Origin: Paracoccaceae bacterium Fryx2
Lineage (GTDB): Bacteria; Pseudomonadota; Alphaproteobacteria; Rhodobacterales; Rhodobacteraceae
NCBI GenBank assembly: GCA_032334235.1
Contig: JAVSGI010000005.1
Span: 1,302,001-1,366,000, forward strand
Direction of reading: 5' to 3'
Length of the DNA: 64,000 bases
Position 1 is the first letter of the stretch; the number at the start of each line of letters is the position of its first letter. The notes beneath the pieces were generated by a model. That model worked only from the letters and a program-made list of their open reading frames with translations. It searched no databases and was not told the origin of the DNA. This document shows positions 45,919 through 55,023 of the stretch, in pieces. The position numbers and the translations under genes are program-made.

Positions 45919-48599
45919 GACCCCTGCCGCGACAGGCCGAACGACCCGGCAATCGCGCCGTTCAGCGGCCCGACCCCGCGCCCGACGTTCGAGGCCAGCA
46001 TCCCCTCGACCTGTTCCACGATGATATCGATCATCCGGTCATTGCCCTCCATGCGTTCGGTGGATTGCGCCCGGGTGCCGGGCGGCGTCTGGATGTTGAC
46101 GATCACGTCGCCCCCACCCGCCCGGCCGCCACGCGACAGTCCCGGTAAACCGCCCGTCGTCTCGCCGCCCGCGTCCTCGCCCAGAAGGCTGCCGTCGCCG
46201 CCGACCACCCCGCCCCGGGCAAAGGCGATCGGGGCGCGGTCCAGCAGGGGCGAGCGCATCTTCGGCAGCCCCACCCCCAGCGCGCCCGAGGCCGCGCGCT
46301 GCAACGGCAGCAGCACCTCGCCCGCAGGCCCCATCGCCCGCACGCCAAGCCCCTGCGGCCCGCGCCGCAGCGGGATGATCGCCTCCGGCCCCGCCTCGCC
46401 CATCACGCCGGTGCGCCCGCCCGACATCGCGAAGGGTGTCGGCCGGTCGACCACCGTGTCGGCATGTGCCGCAAGGCCGGGGGCATCGGGCACGCCGCCG
46501 ACGGCAAACGGCATGGGCAGCCCGAAGCTTCCGGTACCGGATGACGCGGGGCTGCCGGTCAGCGCCCCGAAAATGCCATCGAACAGCGGCGCAATGAAGC
46601 TCGTGGTCAGCTTGTCGGCGAACATCGTGGCCAGCTTCTGCTGCACGAAAGAGGCGAAGTCGCCGAACGCCGCCTTGCCGGATTTCGTGCCCGCCAGGAA
46701 GGCCGCGAAGGGCGACTTGAAGCCCTCGGCCATGGTCTGGCCCAGCGACGTGCCCGCCGCGCCGATCTCCTTGACCAGCCCGCCCGCCATGGCGCGCATC
46801 TCTTCCATCGCCTTCCCTGCGGCGGGCGCGACCTTCTCGACCTGCGGGATCAACTCGGCGATCGCGCCTGCGGCCTTGCGCTTGGCGGCCCCGATCGCTT
46901 CGGCCCCCTCGGCCGTCGTCATCAGCCCGAGCCTGACCTTCTCGTTGATCGCCGCCACCGCCAGATCCAGCTCGGCCAGCGCCGCCTTCGCCTCGGCCTG
47001 CAACGAGGCAAGGCTCTCCCGCGCCGCCCCCGCGCCGCCACCGCCGGATGCCTTCGGCGGCGTGATGTGAAACGTGTTGTCCTCGGGGTTCGGCGTGCGG
47101 GCGTTCATGAAGTCCCGGGGGTCGCCGCCCCGGCCGCTGTAAACCTTGGCGTCGGCGGCGTTGCCCTGGCTGATCGCCCGCAGTCTCGCCTCGCCCGCCG
47201 CCGCATCGCGCACCTTGCCCCACCAGCCCGCCGCGTCCCGCAGCAGGGCGCCAAGCCGCGAGGCCGGACCCAGGGCCTCGGCAATGCCCGCCGCGATGTT
47301 GACCCCGGCCAGCCCCTCGGCCGCGCCGAAAGCCCGCAGGATCTCGGTCTTCAGACCCTCGCTGACCCCCAGCGCCTCGACCTTCGCCTCCAGAACCTCG
47401 CGTTCCGCGCGAAGCTGCTCGCGCGCCACGACGGCGCTGTCCTTGCCGTGGATGGCGATCAGGCGGCGCACTTCGGCCTGCTGCTCCAGACTGGCCAGCA
47501 GCGCATTCGCGTCGCCGATGTTCTGGCCCTGGTCGATCAGCCTGGCCAGCCCGGCCTGCGCCTGGGCGATGTAGGGGTCGATGAAGTCGGCCTTGAACGC
47601 CCGTTCCCGCGCGCCCTGGAACCGCTGGAGCCCGAGGATCATCGCGTCGAGCTTGGAGAGGTACGCCTGTTCATCCGGCGAGATGCCGCCGGATGCTTCC
47701 GCGATGGCTCGCATCTTCAGCCGCAATTCCTCGGCCGCCGCGATCTGCGCATGGAGCGAGTCCGCGGCTTCCAGATCGTCCATCGCGCCGATCAGGCGGT
47801 TCACTTCTGCCCAGACCCCGGCCACCTGGGTGTCGAGATCGAAGAGGTCGGCCACCGCGCTCTGGTCGCTGAAGGTCAGCCAGCCGCCATCCGTCAGTTC
47901 CGCCGACAGCGCAGCCGCCGCCGCCCGGCTGTCCTCCACCACGCGCTGCGCTTCCACCGCCTGCATGGCGCGCAGCAGCTCGCGGGCTTTCGCGGCCTGG
48001 GTGCCGAACTCGGCCGACATGTCGGCGGTGGGTGCCCGGGCACGCTCGGTCGCCTTGGCATAGGCATCGACGCCCTTTTCCAGACGCTCCAGCGCATCCT
48101 CCAGCGAGACCGCCTCTTCCCCCGCGCCCATCAGCCACTGGATCATTGCGGCCCCGGCGGCGATCCCGCCGATGGTGACCAGGCTTACCGGGTTCAGCAT
48201 GCCCATGAAGGCCGCCCCCAGCGCCTTGACCGCCCCGGCCGCCCCCATCGGGCCGATCACCTGGCTGATCTGCATCCCCTGCTGCATTGCCAGCATCAGG
48301 GGGTTTTGCCCCGCGGCCAGCATGACGGCGATGTCGTTGAACTGGTACCCGAGGTTGGCGACCTGCGACCCGGCCAGCGTCGACGCCCTGCCGATGCCCG
48401 TGATATCGGTCTGCAGGGCTCGCACCGCCGGAGTCACCTTCGTCACGTCCGACAGCGCCGGTGCCAGCCCGCCCGCCTCGCCCGTCGCCTCCACGGCCGC
48501 GGCGCCAAGCGCGCGGACCCCGGCGCTGGTCTCCTTCAGCGCGGCGCGGGCCTGGTCGGCCTCCACCATCAGTTTCATCGAAGCGGCAAAGGCGTTCAT
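45915..48599 (-). CDS. Tape measure protein
   Basis: An 894-residue protein starting NAFAASMKLMVEADQARAAL, with the typical tape-measure layout. A helical N-terminus is followed by a conserved NLGYQFNDIAVMLAAGQNPL block and a hydrophobic segment (SLVTIGGIAAGAAMIQWLMG, near residues 150-175). Long coiled stretches lead to a Gly-rich C-terminus. It sets tail length; at about 0.15 nm per residue the tail would be near 130 nm, in the siphovirus range. It starts 11 bp after the chaperone frame. Confidence 0.9.
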   Translation of the reverse strand: MNAFAASMKLMVEADQARAALKETSAGVRALGAAAVEATGEAGGLAPALSDVTKVTPAVRALQTDITGIGRASTLAGSQVANLGYQFNDIAVMLAAGQNPLMLAMQQGMQISQVIGPMGAAGAVKALGAAFMGMLNPVSLVTIGGIAAGAAMIQWLMGAGEEAVSLEDALERLEKGVDAYAKATERARAPTADMSAEFGTQAAKARELLRAMQAVEAQRVVEDSRAAAAALSAELTDGGWLTFSDQSAVADLFDLDTQVAGVWAEVNRLIGAMDDLEAADSLHAQIAAAEELRLKMRAIAEASGGISPDEQAYLSKLDAMILGLQRFQGARERAFKADFIDPYIAQAQAGLARLIDQGQNIGDANALLASLEQQAEVRRLIAIHGKDSAVVAREQLRAEREVLEAKVEALGVSEGLKTEILRAFGAAEGLAGVNIAAGIAEALGPASRLGALLRDAAGWWGKVRDAAAGEARLRAISQGNAADAKVYSGRGGDPRDFMNARTPNPEDNTFHITPPKASGGGGAGAARESLASLQAEAKAALAELDLAVAAINEKVRLGLMTTAEGAEAIGAAKRKAAGAIAELIPQVEKVAPAAGKAMEEMRAMAGGLVKEIGAAGTSLGQTMAEGFKSPFAAFLAGTKSGKAAFGDFASFVQQKLATMFADKLTTSFIAPLFDGIFGALTGSPASSGTGSFGLPMPFAVGGVPDAPGLAAHADTVVDRPTPFAMSGGRTGVMGEAGPEAIIPLRRGPQGLGVRAMGPAGEVLLPLQRAASGALGVGLPKMRSPLLDRAPIAFARGGVVGGDGSLLGEDAGGETTGGLPGLSRGGRAGGGDVIVNIQTPPGTRAQSTERMEGNDRMIDIIVEQVEGMLASNVGRGVGPLNGAIAGSFGLSRQGS

Positions 48600-48609
48600 C
48601 GGTCATCCC

Positions 48610-48873
48610 TCAAAGACAGTGCAGCGCACCGTCGTGATCCGTCCGGCCGGGGTCGGCCGTGGCGGGGCTGCGGCGGTCGAGCCAGGCCCGCACCTCTGCC
48701 GGGCTGCCCGCCGTGGCGACGCGGATCGCCGACAGCAGCCGGGCATCCTCGGCCCGCTCGATACGGGCGTGGCCCGCCGCCAGCGCCGCCAGTTGCGCCA
48801 GTGTCAGATCAAGGCATTCGGCGAGGCTGTGTCCGCTGCGGACGAGTCCGGCGAAGGCGGTGCCCCACTCCAT
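48610..48873 (-). CDS. Tail assembly chaperone, second frame
   Basis: An 87-residue ORF (MEWGTAFAGLVRSGHSLAEC) overlapping the preceding chaperone gene by 70 bases in another frame, directly before the tape measure. In many siphophages this is the G/GT arrangement, in which a programmed frameshift fuses the second frame to the first. An independent start at ATG 48873 is also possible, but its ribosome site (GGA) is weak. Confidence 0.72.
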   Translation of the reverse strand: MEWGTAFAGLVRSGHSLAECLDLTLAQLAALAAGHARIERAEDARLLSAIRVATAGSPAEVRAWLDRRSPATADPGRTDHDGALHCL

Positions 48874-49256
48874 TCCAGCATCCGCGCGGCCATGCCTGCG
48901 CCCATCTCGCGGGTGACGGGCAGCAGGCGGTGCGCGAAAAAATCGAGGTTGACCTCGAACACCGCCGCCGCAAGGCGCACCATGTCGTCGGGATAAAGCT
49001 CGTCGAGCCAGTCGCGGTCAGTCCCGGTGGCGATCGCCACTGCCTCGCAGACCGAAGGGCCATGCGCCGTGATAGCACCCATGTAGTCCGAGGTGACGAT
49101 CAGCGCCATGAAGGGCTCGGCCGCCCGCGCGAAGCCCGGCAGCTGCCGCATCTTCAGCGGCAGGACGGTGATGGTGCGCCCGGCCACGGCGACCTCGCGC
49201 GGGATCGGCGCGAAGACCTCGAGCGTGTCGGTTGCGGTTCCTGCCATGCCCGTCAC
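48804..49256 (-). CDS. Tail assembly chaperone, first frame
   Basis: A 150-residue protein (EVFAPIPREVAVAGRTITVL near the N-terminus; FEVNLDFFAHRLLPVTREMG later), located between the tube protein and the tape measure. Position and size fit the G-type chaperone that coats the tape measure during tail assembly. The final ~23 residues are in the region shared with the second frame and are Pro/Ser/Ala-rich. Confidence 0.75.
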   Translation of the reverse strand: MTGMAGTATDTLEVFAPIPREVAVAGRTITVLPLKMRQLPGFARAAEPFMALIVTSDYMGAITAHGPSVCEAVAIATGTDRDWLDELYPDDMVRLAAAVFEVNLDFFAHRLLPVTREMGAGMAARMLEWSGAPPSPDSSAADTASPNALI

Positions 49257-50218
49257 CGCGCCACGATCATGAATTCGGGGTTGCCCGACACGCTGGGCAG
49301 CGCGCGCAGGTCGGTCTGGATCAGGACGGAGCCGTCATCGTCGATCGCCTGCGGGTTGGTGCGCTGCACGCGCCCGGCATGCACCGTGATCAGGTTGCCC
49401 GCGCCGACCCCGTGGGTGAACGACATCGCCGCCAGCGTGTTGGCATTGATGGCATCGCGCCAGATGATCTCGTCGGCCGCCGAAAGCTCGACCGCCATCT
49501 TGCCGGTCACCGAGCGGTCGGTGATCGCGATCCGCTCGCCGCGCAGCATTTTGCGGTGCGCCAGCTTGTTGCCGATGTCCCAGGAGATGCCCTTGGACGC
49601 AAGAAAGGCCCCGCCCGACACGACGCCGCCGGTAACCGAGGCCCCCAGCCAGATATCGCCGGAGTTCGCGTCGGTCACCACCTGCGGCTGGATGAAGGCG
49701 GCAAGGTTGATGGCGGGGATCGAGGCGGCAAGGGCCTGGGCGTCGAAGGCCCAGAACTCGAACTCGGCGGTCGGGATGGCATAGGCATCGAGGGTGAGCT
49801 TCACCGTCCCGCGCCCGCCCTTGGCCAGATAGCGCACGCCGTCGCGGAAGAACCGGAAGGTCATGCCCTCGAAGCCGTCATTCACCGGCGCGTAGGTGAC
49901 CGAGGCTCCCGCCACGATGGTTTCGGAAAAGCCGCAGGCGCGCAGCAGCTTGCCCCAGGCGGGCGGGGTGCCCGCTGCGCCGGACCCGGCAAGCTCCACC
50001 TTGAAGGTCAGCTTGGCGCGCCGGGTCGCGGGCAGCTCTTCCGAATTGCCCATCCAGGGCATCACCAGATTGCGCGGCACGTTGTCCGCCTCGATCAGGA
50101 ACTGCGGCGGATCGACCAGCAGGATCGCGTCACTCTCGCCGAAGATGGTCACAGGCGTGCCGTAGGGGGCCTCGAGCCTGCACAGCAGGGCAGAGCGGCG
50201 GGTGTAGCGTTCAGACAT
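49253..50218 (-). CDS. Major tail tube protein
   Basis: A 321-residue, beta-rich protein (TRRSALLCRLEAPYGTPVTI; PWMGNSEELPATRRAKLTFK; GKMAVELSAADEIIWRDAIN). Tube proteins of B3/D3112-type and RcapMu-type phages have this size and location right after gp37/gp38. ATG at 50218 is taken; a GTG three bases upstream would create the usual GTGA overlap and is equally possible. Confidence 0.82.
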   Translation of the reverse strand: MSERYTRRSALLCRLEAPYGTPVTIFGESDAILLVDPPQFLIEADNVPRNLVMPWMGNSEELPATRRAKLTFKVELAGSGAAGTPPAWGKLLRACGFSETIVAGASVTYAPVNDGFEGMTFRFFRDGVRYLAKGGRGTVKLTLDAYAIPTAEFEFWAFDAQALAASIPAINLAAFIQPQVVTDANSGDIWLGASVTGGVVSGGAFLASKGISWDIGNKLAHRKMLRGERIAITDRSVTGKMAVELSAADEIIWRDAINANTLAAMSFTHGVGAGNLITVHAGRVQRTNPQAIDDDGSVLIQTDLRALPSVSGNPEFMIVAR

Positions 50219-50388
50219 CACAGGGCCTCCTTCGGGTCGGTTTCAACAGGGGGTTCAACCGGGGTTGAAGGTGGCATGAGCCGCGTCAGCACGCCGGTCA
50301 CGGGATCGAGCAGCCAGCTGCCCCCCGAGGTCGGCACGGGATGCGGGACCGGCGACACGGGCGCCGCCTTTGTCTGGGGGGATTTCAT
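50218..50388 (-). CDS. Small Mu gp38-like protein
   Basis: A 56-residue, proline-rich protein (PVPTSGGSWLLDPVTGVLTR) starting at ATG 50388, overlapping gp37 as ATGA. Its SWLLDPVTGVLTRLMPP segment fits the small DUF2635 (gp38) family, always found between gp37 and the tube/sheath gene in Mu-like phages. Role unknown. Confidence 0.65.
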   Translation of the reverse strand: MKSPQTKAAPVSPVPHPVPTSGGSWLLDPVTGVLTRLMPPSTPVEPPVETDPKEAL

Positions 50389-50822
50389 GATGGGGTGATC
50401 CTCAGCTGATCGGCGATGGAAAAGGTGATCTCGTAGGCAAAGACGCCGTCGGTGGAGCGAAGGAGTGCGGCCCGGCGGAACACCACCACCCCGACCCGGC
50501 CGCCCAGCTCCCACCCGGCCAGCGCCTGGACGATGTCCTCGATCAGCCCGTCGAGCCGCGCCAGCGCCCGGGCGCCCGAGGCATCCTGCGTGCGCAGCGT
50601 CAGGATCACCGCGAACAGCCGGTCGATCGACTGGACGTAGGCCCCGGTCTGCGTCAGGTGCTTGCCACCCGCGATGCCGGTCGGGATGACATGGGCGGCG
50701 GGTGTCACCTGCGGCGCCTTGCCGGTCGCGGTCAGCGCCGCGAACTCGGCCGCACCCGCGACCCGGTTGCCCAGATCCGCCACCCGGGCCTTCAGCCGCG
50801 CGATGATCACATCGGCGTCCAT
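50385..50822 (-). CDS. Mu gp37-like tail terminator protein
   Basis: A 145-residue protein starting DADVIIARLKARVADLGNRV, with VAGAAEFAALTATGKAPQVT and GGRVGVVVFRRAALL. It belongs to the phage gp37 group, thought to be the head-tail joining or tail terminator component. It overlaps the truncated gp36 gene by one base at its start and gp38 at its end. Confidence 0.78.
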   Translation of the reverse strand: MDADVIIARLKARVADLGNRVAGAAEFAALTATGKAPQVTPAAHVIPTGIAGGKHLTQTGAYVQSIDRLFAVILTLRTQDASGARALARLDGLIEDIVQALAGWELGGRVGVVVFRRAALLRSTDGVFAYEITFSIADQLRITPS

Positions 50823-51145
50823 CAGATGAAGCCCTTCATGTTCTCGGCGGTGAAGGGACGCTCGCGGTCGGTCATCCGGGCGCCGGTGCCCCCGGCCCCG
50901 GCAGGGGCAACGCCCGCGACCGAAAGCCGGACGGTGCCCTTGCCGATGGCGTCGAGCGTCTTCATCGCCTGGCGGTAATCCTCGGCGATCTTGTCGTTCG
51001 GGGTGCCGATGTGCAGGTTCCAGATCGCCACCTGAGCCGCGAGCATCGCGACCAGCCCCGGCACTTCGGCCAGGGGCAGGACGTAGCGCGCTTCGAGATA
51101 GAGGTTGATCAGCTCGTCCGCATCCGCCAGGGCGCGCGCCACCAC
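50822..51145 (-). pseudogene. Mu gp36-like (DUF1320) protein, 5' end lost
   Basis: The C-terminal ~107 residues of a DUF1320 protein (VARALADADELINLYLEARY, PLAEVPGLVAMLAAQVAIWN, AEDYRQAMKTLDAIGKGTVR). About 30 N-terminal residues and the start are missing: the sequence is native up to base 51145, and the IS3 inverted repeat begins at 51146. gp36 proteins are neck/head-completion parts of Mu-like phages. Confidence 0.85.
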
Positions 51146-51344
51146 TGAACCGCCCCGGGTTTACCGGAGGGTGGTTTGTTCAATGACTACGCGACCATAT
51201 CGAGTGAGTTCAGGTTTGCATAGAACGCCTCCTCTGCTTCTGCGGGTGGGATGTATGTAGCGCGTCAACCAGCATGTCCGTGACCGTCAACCACGTTGGC
51301 CGGTTTTAGGCCGCTGGGTTGGCGTATCTGGAATTGTTTTTCGC

Positions 51345-52160
51345 TCAGCCTTCTCCTTTGTCCTTGTTGTCGGCGATGGTTGTCGTTGGCGGTCTGCTCA
51401 GCGCCTCTTTGTTGGAGGCGGCCGCGCGCTGGCGGAAGCTTTCGGCATTCATCTCCAGGATCGCTGCGTGATGAACCAGCCGGTCGATGGCCGCGACGGT
51501 CATCGCCTTGTCCGGGAAGATCTGGTCCCAGCCGCTGAAGGGCTGGTTGGCGGCGATGGCGATGCTGCGGCATTCGTAGCGCCGGGCGATCAGCTCGAAG
51601 AGCACGCCTGTCTCGGCCTGATCCTTGTGGGCGTAGGTGATGTCGTCGAGGATGATCAGGTCGAACTTGTCGAGCTTGGCGAGCGCGGCTTCGAGCACCA
51701 GATCGCGGCGGGCGGCCTGAAGTCGCTGCACCAGATCGCTGGTGCGGGTATAGAACACGCGGTGTCCCCGCTCGATCAGGGCATGGCCTATCGCGCAGAG
51801 AATGTGCGTTTTGCCCGTGCCGGAATTGCCGATGGCGATCAGGTTGCCGCCGCCCTCCAGCCAGTCGCCGGCCGCCAGAGCTTCCACCCGGGCACGCGGC
51901 AGGGTTGGCAGCGCCTTGAAGTCGAAGGTCGCCAGCGTCTTGCCAGCCGGTAGCTGTGCCTCGTTCATGTGGCGCTGAATGCGGCGCATGTCGCGCTCGG
52001 CCAGTTCGTATTCCGCGAGGACAGCCAGAAAGCGGGCGGCGGGCCAGCCTTCGGTGTCGGCACGGGTGGCGATGTCGGCCCAAAGCTTGTGGAAGCTGGG
52101 CAGGCGCAGCGCGGTCAGCATGCCGGGCAGCGTGTGGATGTCGATCTCGCGGGAGGTCAT
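51345..52160 (-). CDS. istB: IstB helper ATPase, IS21 family
   Basis: A 271-residue AAA+ ATPase with Walker A AIGNSGTGKTH (residues ~109-119), Walker B DLIILDDITYA (~167-177) and the sensor region IAIAANQPFSGWDQIFPDK. It binds target DNA and recruits and activates IstA. The ATG at 52160 overlaps the istA stop (ATGA), so translation is coupled. Confidence 0.95.
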   Translation of the reverse strand: MTSREIDIHTLPGMLTALRLPSFHKLWADIATRADTEGWPAARFLAVLAEYELAERDMRRIQRHMNEAQLPAGKTLATFDFKALPTLPRARVEALAAGDWLEGGGNLIAIGNSGTGKTHILCAIGHALIERGHRVFYTRTSDLVQRLQAARRDLVLEAALAKLDKFDLIILDDITYAHKDQAETGVLFELIARRYECRSIAIAANQPFSGWDQIFPDKAMTVAAIDRLVHHAAILEMNAESFRQRAAASNKEALSRPPTTTIADNKDKGEG

Positions 52161-53665
52161 GCGCAGGCTCCCAGAAGGGCATCGAAGCTGTCGAGCGAGG
52201 GATGGGCGACGGCAACATCTCTCGGCAGCGCCGTTTGCCGCGGGTTCAAGCAGGATGCCAGAGGTCCGGGATCGGGCACCCGGCCCGCGTCCAATTCTGC
52301 TGCCAGCAGATGCGCCAGCTCCGCCTCGCAGGCCTGGTCGTGGGCGATGAACAGCAGGTCGACCATGCGGCGGCAGGCGTCGCGGCGGGGCAGATCGCGC
52401 TGCAGCACCTGCCAGGCTGCAGCGTATTCGGTCCGCGGGAACAGGCTGTCGCGGTAGATCGAACTCCACAGGGCTTGCGGTTTGCGCCGCAGGGCATGGA
52501 TGACGTGATGGTAGTTGATGACATGCACGCGATGGCCGTCGCCGCGACCACGCGCCCTTGTATGGCTGACGACCAGGGTGCTGCCGAGAAAGGCCTCAAG
52601 GCGATCGTCGTAAAGGTGGACCCGCAAGCGCTGCCCGATCAGCTGCGACGGGGCGCTGTAGAAGATGCTCTTGACCAGAAAGCCGCTGGTGCGGGTGACG
52701 GGCACCACGATCTCGGTGAAGTCGGTGGTGCGCCGGCGCGGCAGGGGCTTCAGATGCGCCCGTTCCACCTGCGTGGCCGCCGCCCGCTGCCGGTTGCGCC
52801 GTGCCACCAGAATGTCGATGAAGCGGCGGTAGTCCTCGATGCTGGCGAAGTCGCGGCTGCCGCGCAGGATCAGCGCCTGTTCGATGGCCTTCTTCAGGTG
52901 CCGGTTCTGGGATTCCACCGCGCCGTTCTCATGAGCTTCCCCGCGGTTGTTGCGACTGGCCTCCATGCCGTAATGGCCGACGAAGGCATTGTAGCGCGTG
53001 GTGATATCCTGGCGCTGGTCAGCCGTCAGGTTGCGGAAAGCGGCCGAGAGGCTGTCGGTGCGATGCTCCTGTGGTGCCCCGCCGAGCGACCAGAGCGCCT
53101 GCTGCAGGTTCTCGGCCAGGGCCGTGAAGCTCTCCCCGCCCAGGACCACCCCGACATGCTCCCACCGGCTGTAGACCATGACGAAGTGGTAGAGCAGATG
53201 CGGGAATAGCTGGCCCGCGATCGTCACCTCCAGCTCCTCGGCATGAGTGAAGTCGGACTGGGCCATGCGGCCCGGCTCCGGCGTCTGGCGGAAGATGATG
53301 TCGCGCTCGGGCCCGTTCAACGCCCGCCACTGCCGCACCCGCCGTTCCAGGGTGCGCCGGATCCGGTCATCGGGGAAGGCCAGCGGATGCAGGCCCTGAA
53401 GGTGGCGCAGCAGGGTGACGGCCTGCAAGGCGCTGTCCCTCTCCAGCAAGGGAAGGATGTCGCCCTCCCAAAAGCCTTCGAGGGGATCGGCCACCGTGCG
53501 CCCGTGAACGATCTTGCGGTTCGAGGGCAGCGTCGGATTGGCATCGAACCGTCGGGCCGTGCGCTCACTGAACCCGGCGCGGGCGGCCGACGTGCGCTGA
53601 CTGTGCTTCTGGAGGTCGGACATGTATAATCTCAATTGCTGGTCGTTGATGGGTTTGTAGGCCAA
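52157..53665 (-). CDS. istA: IstA transposase, IS21 family
   Basis: A 502-residue DDE transposase. The start is TTG at 53665, chosen because GGAGG sits seven bases before it and the resulting AYKPINDQQLRLYM leads straight into the conserved HTH (RTSAARAGFSERTARRF). The catalytic triad is approximately Asp138 (SDFTHAEE), Asp203 (EHRTDSLS) and Glu248 (NGAVESQN). This copy lacks the frameshift of copy A and is probably the active source. Confidence 0.93.
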   Translation of the reverse strand: MAYKPINDQQLRLYMSDLQKHSQRTSAARAGFSERTARRFDANPTLPSNRKIVHGRTVADPLEGFWEGDILPLLERDSALQAVTLLRHLQGLHPLAFPDDRIRRTLERRVRQWRALNGPERDIIFRQTPEPGRMAQSDFTHAEELEVTIAGQLFPHLLYHFVMVYSRWEHVGVVLGGESFTALAENLQQALWSLGGAPQEHRTDSLSAAFRNLTADQRQDITTRYNAFVGHYGMEASRNNRGEAHENGAVESQNRHLKKAIEQALILRGSRDFASIEDYRRFIDILVARRNRQRAAATQVERAHLKPLPRRRTTDFTEIVVPVTRTSGFLVKSIFYSAPSQLIGQRLRVHLYDDRLEAFLGSTLVVSHTRARGRGDGHRVHVINYHHVIHALRRKPQALWSSIYRDSLFPRTEYAAAWQVLQRDLPRRDACRRMVDLLFIAHDQACEAELAHLLAAELDAGRVPDPGPLASCLNPRQTALPRDVAVAHPSLDSFDALLGACA

Positions 53666-53842
53666 CCCGGATCCTCCGTTTGACGGCAGAGGAACCCGGC
53701 TTACCAACCCGCAGCGACCAGCACCTTCCCCGAAATCAATCAGGCCGGTGCGGCTGCCCTCCAGACGGGCATGCCCGTCTTCCGTTCAGCCCCACCGGCC
53801 AAGGTGGTTGTCGGCACCGGCCAAGATGGTTGTCGCTGAACA

Positions 53843-54685
53843 GATGTATCCGATTGGGCCAAGCAGGCGGCGGTTGTTATACCAATCGATCCATTTCAGC
53901 GTTTCCCATTCGACCTCGCGCATTGATTTCCAGGGGCCGATCTGGTTGATGACCTCTGTCTTGAACAGGCCGATGACGCATTCAGCCAAGGCGTTGTCAT
54001 AGGCATCGCCAACTGTTCCAACGGAAAGGTCGATCTCGGCCTTGGCCAGGCGTTCGGTGTATTTGATCGACAGGTATTGTGATCCGCGGTCCGAATGGTG
54101 GACCAAGCTCTTGTTATCCGGCGTCTTTCTTTGCCAGATCGCTTGCTCCAGCGCGTCGAGCACAAACTGGGTCTTCATCGATGTCGAGACGCGCCAACCG
54201 ACAATACGACGTGCAAAGACGTCGATGACGAAGGCCACGTAGACGGTGCCGGACCATGTGGGCACATAGGTGAAATCTGAAACCCACAGCTTGTTCGGCC
54301 GATCCGCCATGAACAGCCGGTTCACCTTGTCGTCCGGGCAAGGCAGAGACGTGTCAGGATTGGTCGTGATGACCTTCTTGCCACGGACCACGCCCCTGAT
54401 GCCCAGATGGCGCATCAATCGTTCCACGGTGCAGCGGGCGGCGTCTTCACCCTGCCGTCGCAAAACATGCCAGATCTTCCGCGCGCCATAGAGCTTGCGG
54501 TTGGCATCCCAGGCCGCGTCGATCTTGAGGCTCAGGGCGGCATCCGATTTGGCCCGGGCCGAGGCCCGGTCAGGATCACGCATGATCGCCCGCCGGTCAT
54601 AAAAGGTGGAAGGGGCAAACTGCAGTGCCCTGCAGATCGGCTCGACCCCGAATGCCTCTCGGCTTTCCTCAATGAAAGCAGTCAT
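53843..54685 (-). pseudogene. IS3-family OrfB transposase, split by IS21
   Basis: The main part of the integrase-type transposase (281 codons) has the DDE residues in VSDFTYVPTW, HHSDRGSQYLS and ALAECVIGLFKTE. The IS21 element interrupts it after GPIGYI. The final 21 codons (PPAEAEEAFYANLNSLDMVA and stop) are found at 51187-51249 on the other side, in frame once IS21 and one GATGTA are removed. The intact protein would have 301 residues. The ATG at 54685 overlaps the orfA stop (ATGA). Confidence 0.92.
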
Positions 54686-55023
54686 TTGCGAAACGGGCGG
54701 TCGAGCTCCGCCTGGGCAAAATACGCTGAAGCTTTGCGCAGAATCTCGTTCGCTTGCCGCAGTTCCCGGTTCTCGCGCTCAAGCTCTTTGATCCGCGCGA
54801 TCTCAGCGCTGGTAGGTCCCGGCCGTTCGCCACCATCGCGCTGGACCTGTCGCATCCAGACGCGAAGGCTGTCCGTCGAACAGCCCAATTTACCTGCAAT
54901 CGCCGTCAGCGCCGCAGCCTCGCTCTGATAATCATCGCGGTGTTCCATCGCCAGCCGCACCGCACGCTCGCGGAACTCAGGTGAATACGGCTTCGAGGTC
55001 TTCTTCTTTGAGGTCTGTTCCAT
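54682..55023 (-). CDS. IS3-family OrfA (HTH protein)
   Basis: A 113-residue transposase N-terminal protein: SPEFRERAVRLAMEHRDD, the HTH IAGKLGCSTDSLRVWMRQ and the leucine zipper IKELERENRELRQANEIL. In IS3 elements a -1 frameshift can join OrfA to OrfB; no clear A-rich slippery run is seen here, and the ATGA overlap suggests re-initiation. The ATG at 55023 gives MEQTSKKKTSK. Confidence 0.9.
   Translation of the reverse strand: MEQTSKKKTSKPYSPEFRERAVRLAMEHRDDYQSEAAALTAIAGKLGCSTDSLRVWMRQVQRDGGERPGPTSAEIARIKELERENRELRQANEILRKASAYFAQAELDRPFRK

Larger units (their letters stand above)
51256..53842 (-). mobile_element. IS21-family insertion sequence, copy B (complete)
   Basis: A 2587-bp element bounded by TGTAGCGCGTCAACCA (left) and the complement of TGTTCAGCGACAACCA (right), with additional internal copies of the GGCCAAGATGGTTGTCG repeat near the right end. 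It is flanked by the 6-bp direct repeat GATGTA at 51250-51255 and 53843-53848. Removing the element plus one GATGTA restores an uninterrupted IS3 orfB frame, which proves the boundaries. Both istA and istB are intact. Confidence 0.95.

Noticed and set aside
47067-49784. A 905-codon plus-strand frame opposite the tape measure and chaperone genes.
   Set aside because: Shadow frame against a coherent minus-strand tail operon with ATGA overlaps.
38260-51145. A gene transfer agent cluster instead of a prophage.
   Set aside because: Tail genes look GTA-like, but DUF935 portal, MuF, gp27/gp28 terminase, endolysin and Mor-like genes are those of a transposable phage.
1-53842. A composite transposon bounded by the two IS21 copies.
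   Set aside because: The interval of ~51 kb holds ordinary chromosomal genes (proC, opg operon) and the start of a prophage; no shared outer target duplication can be seen.
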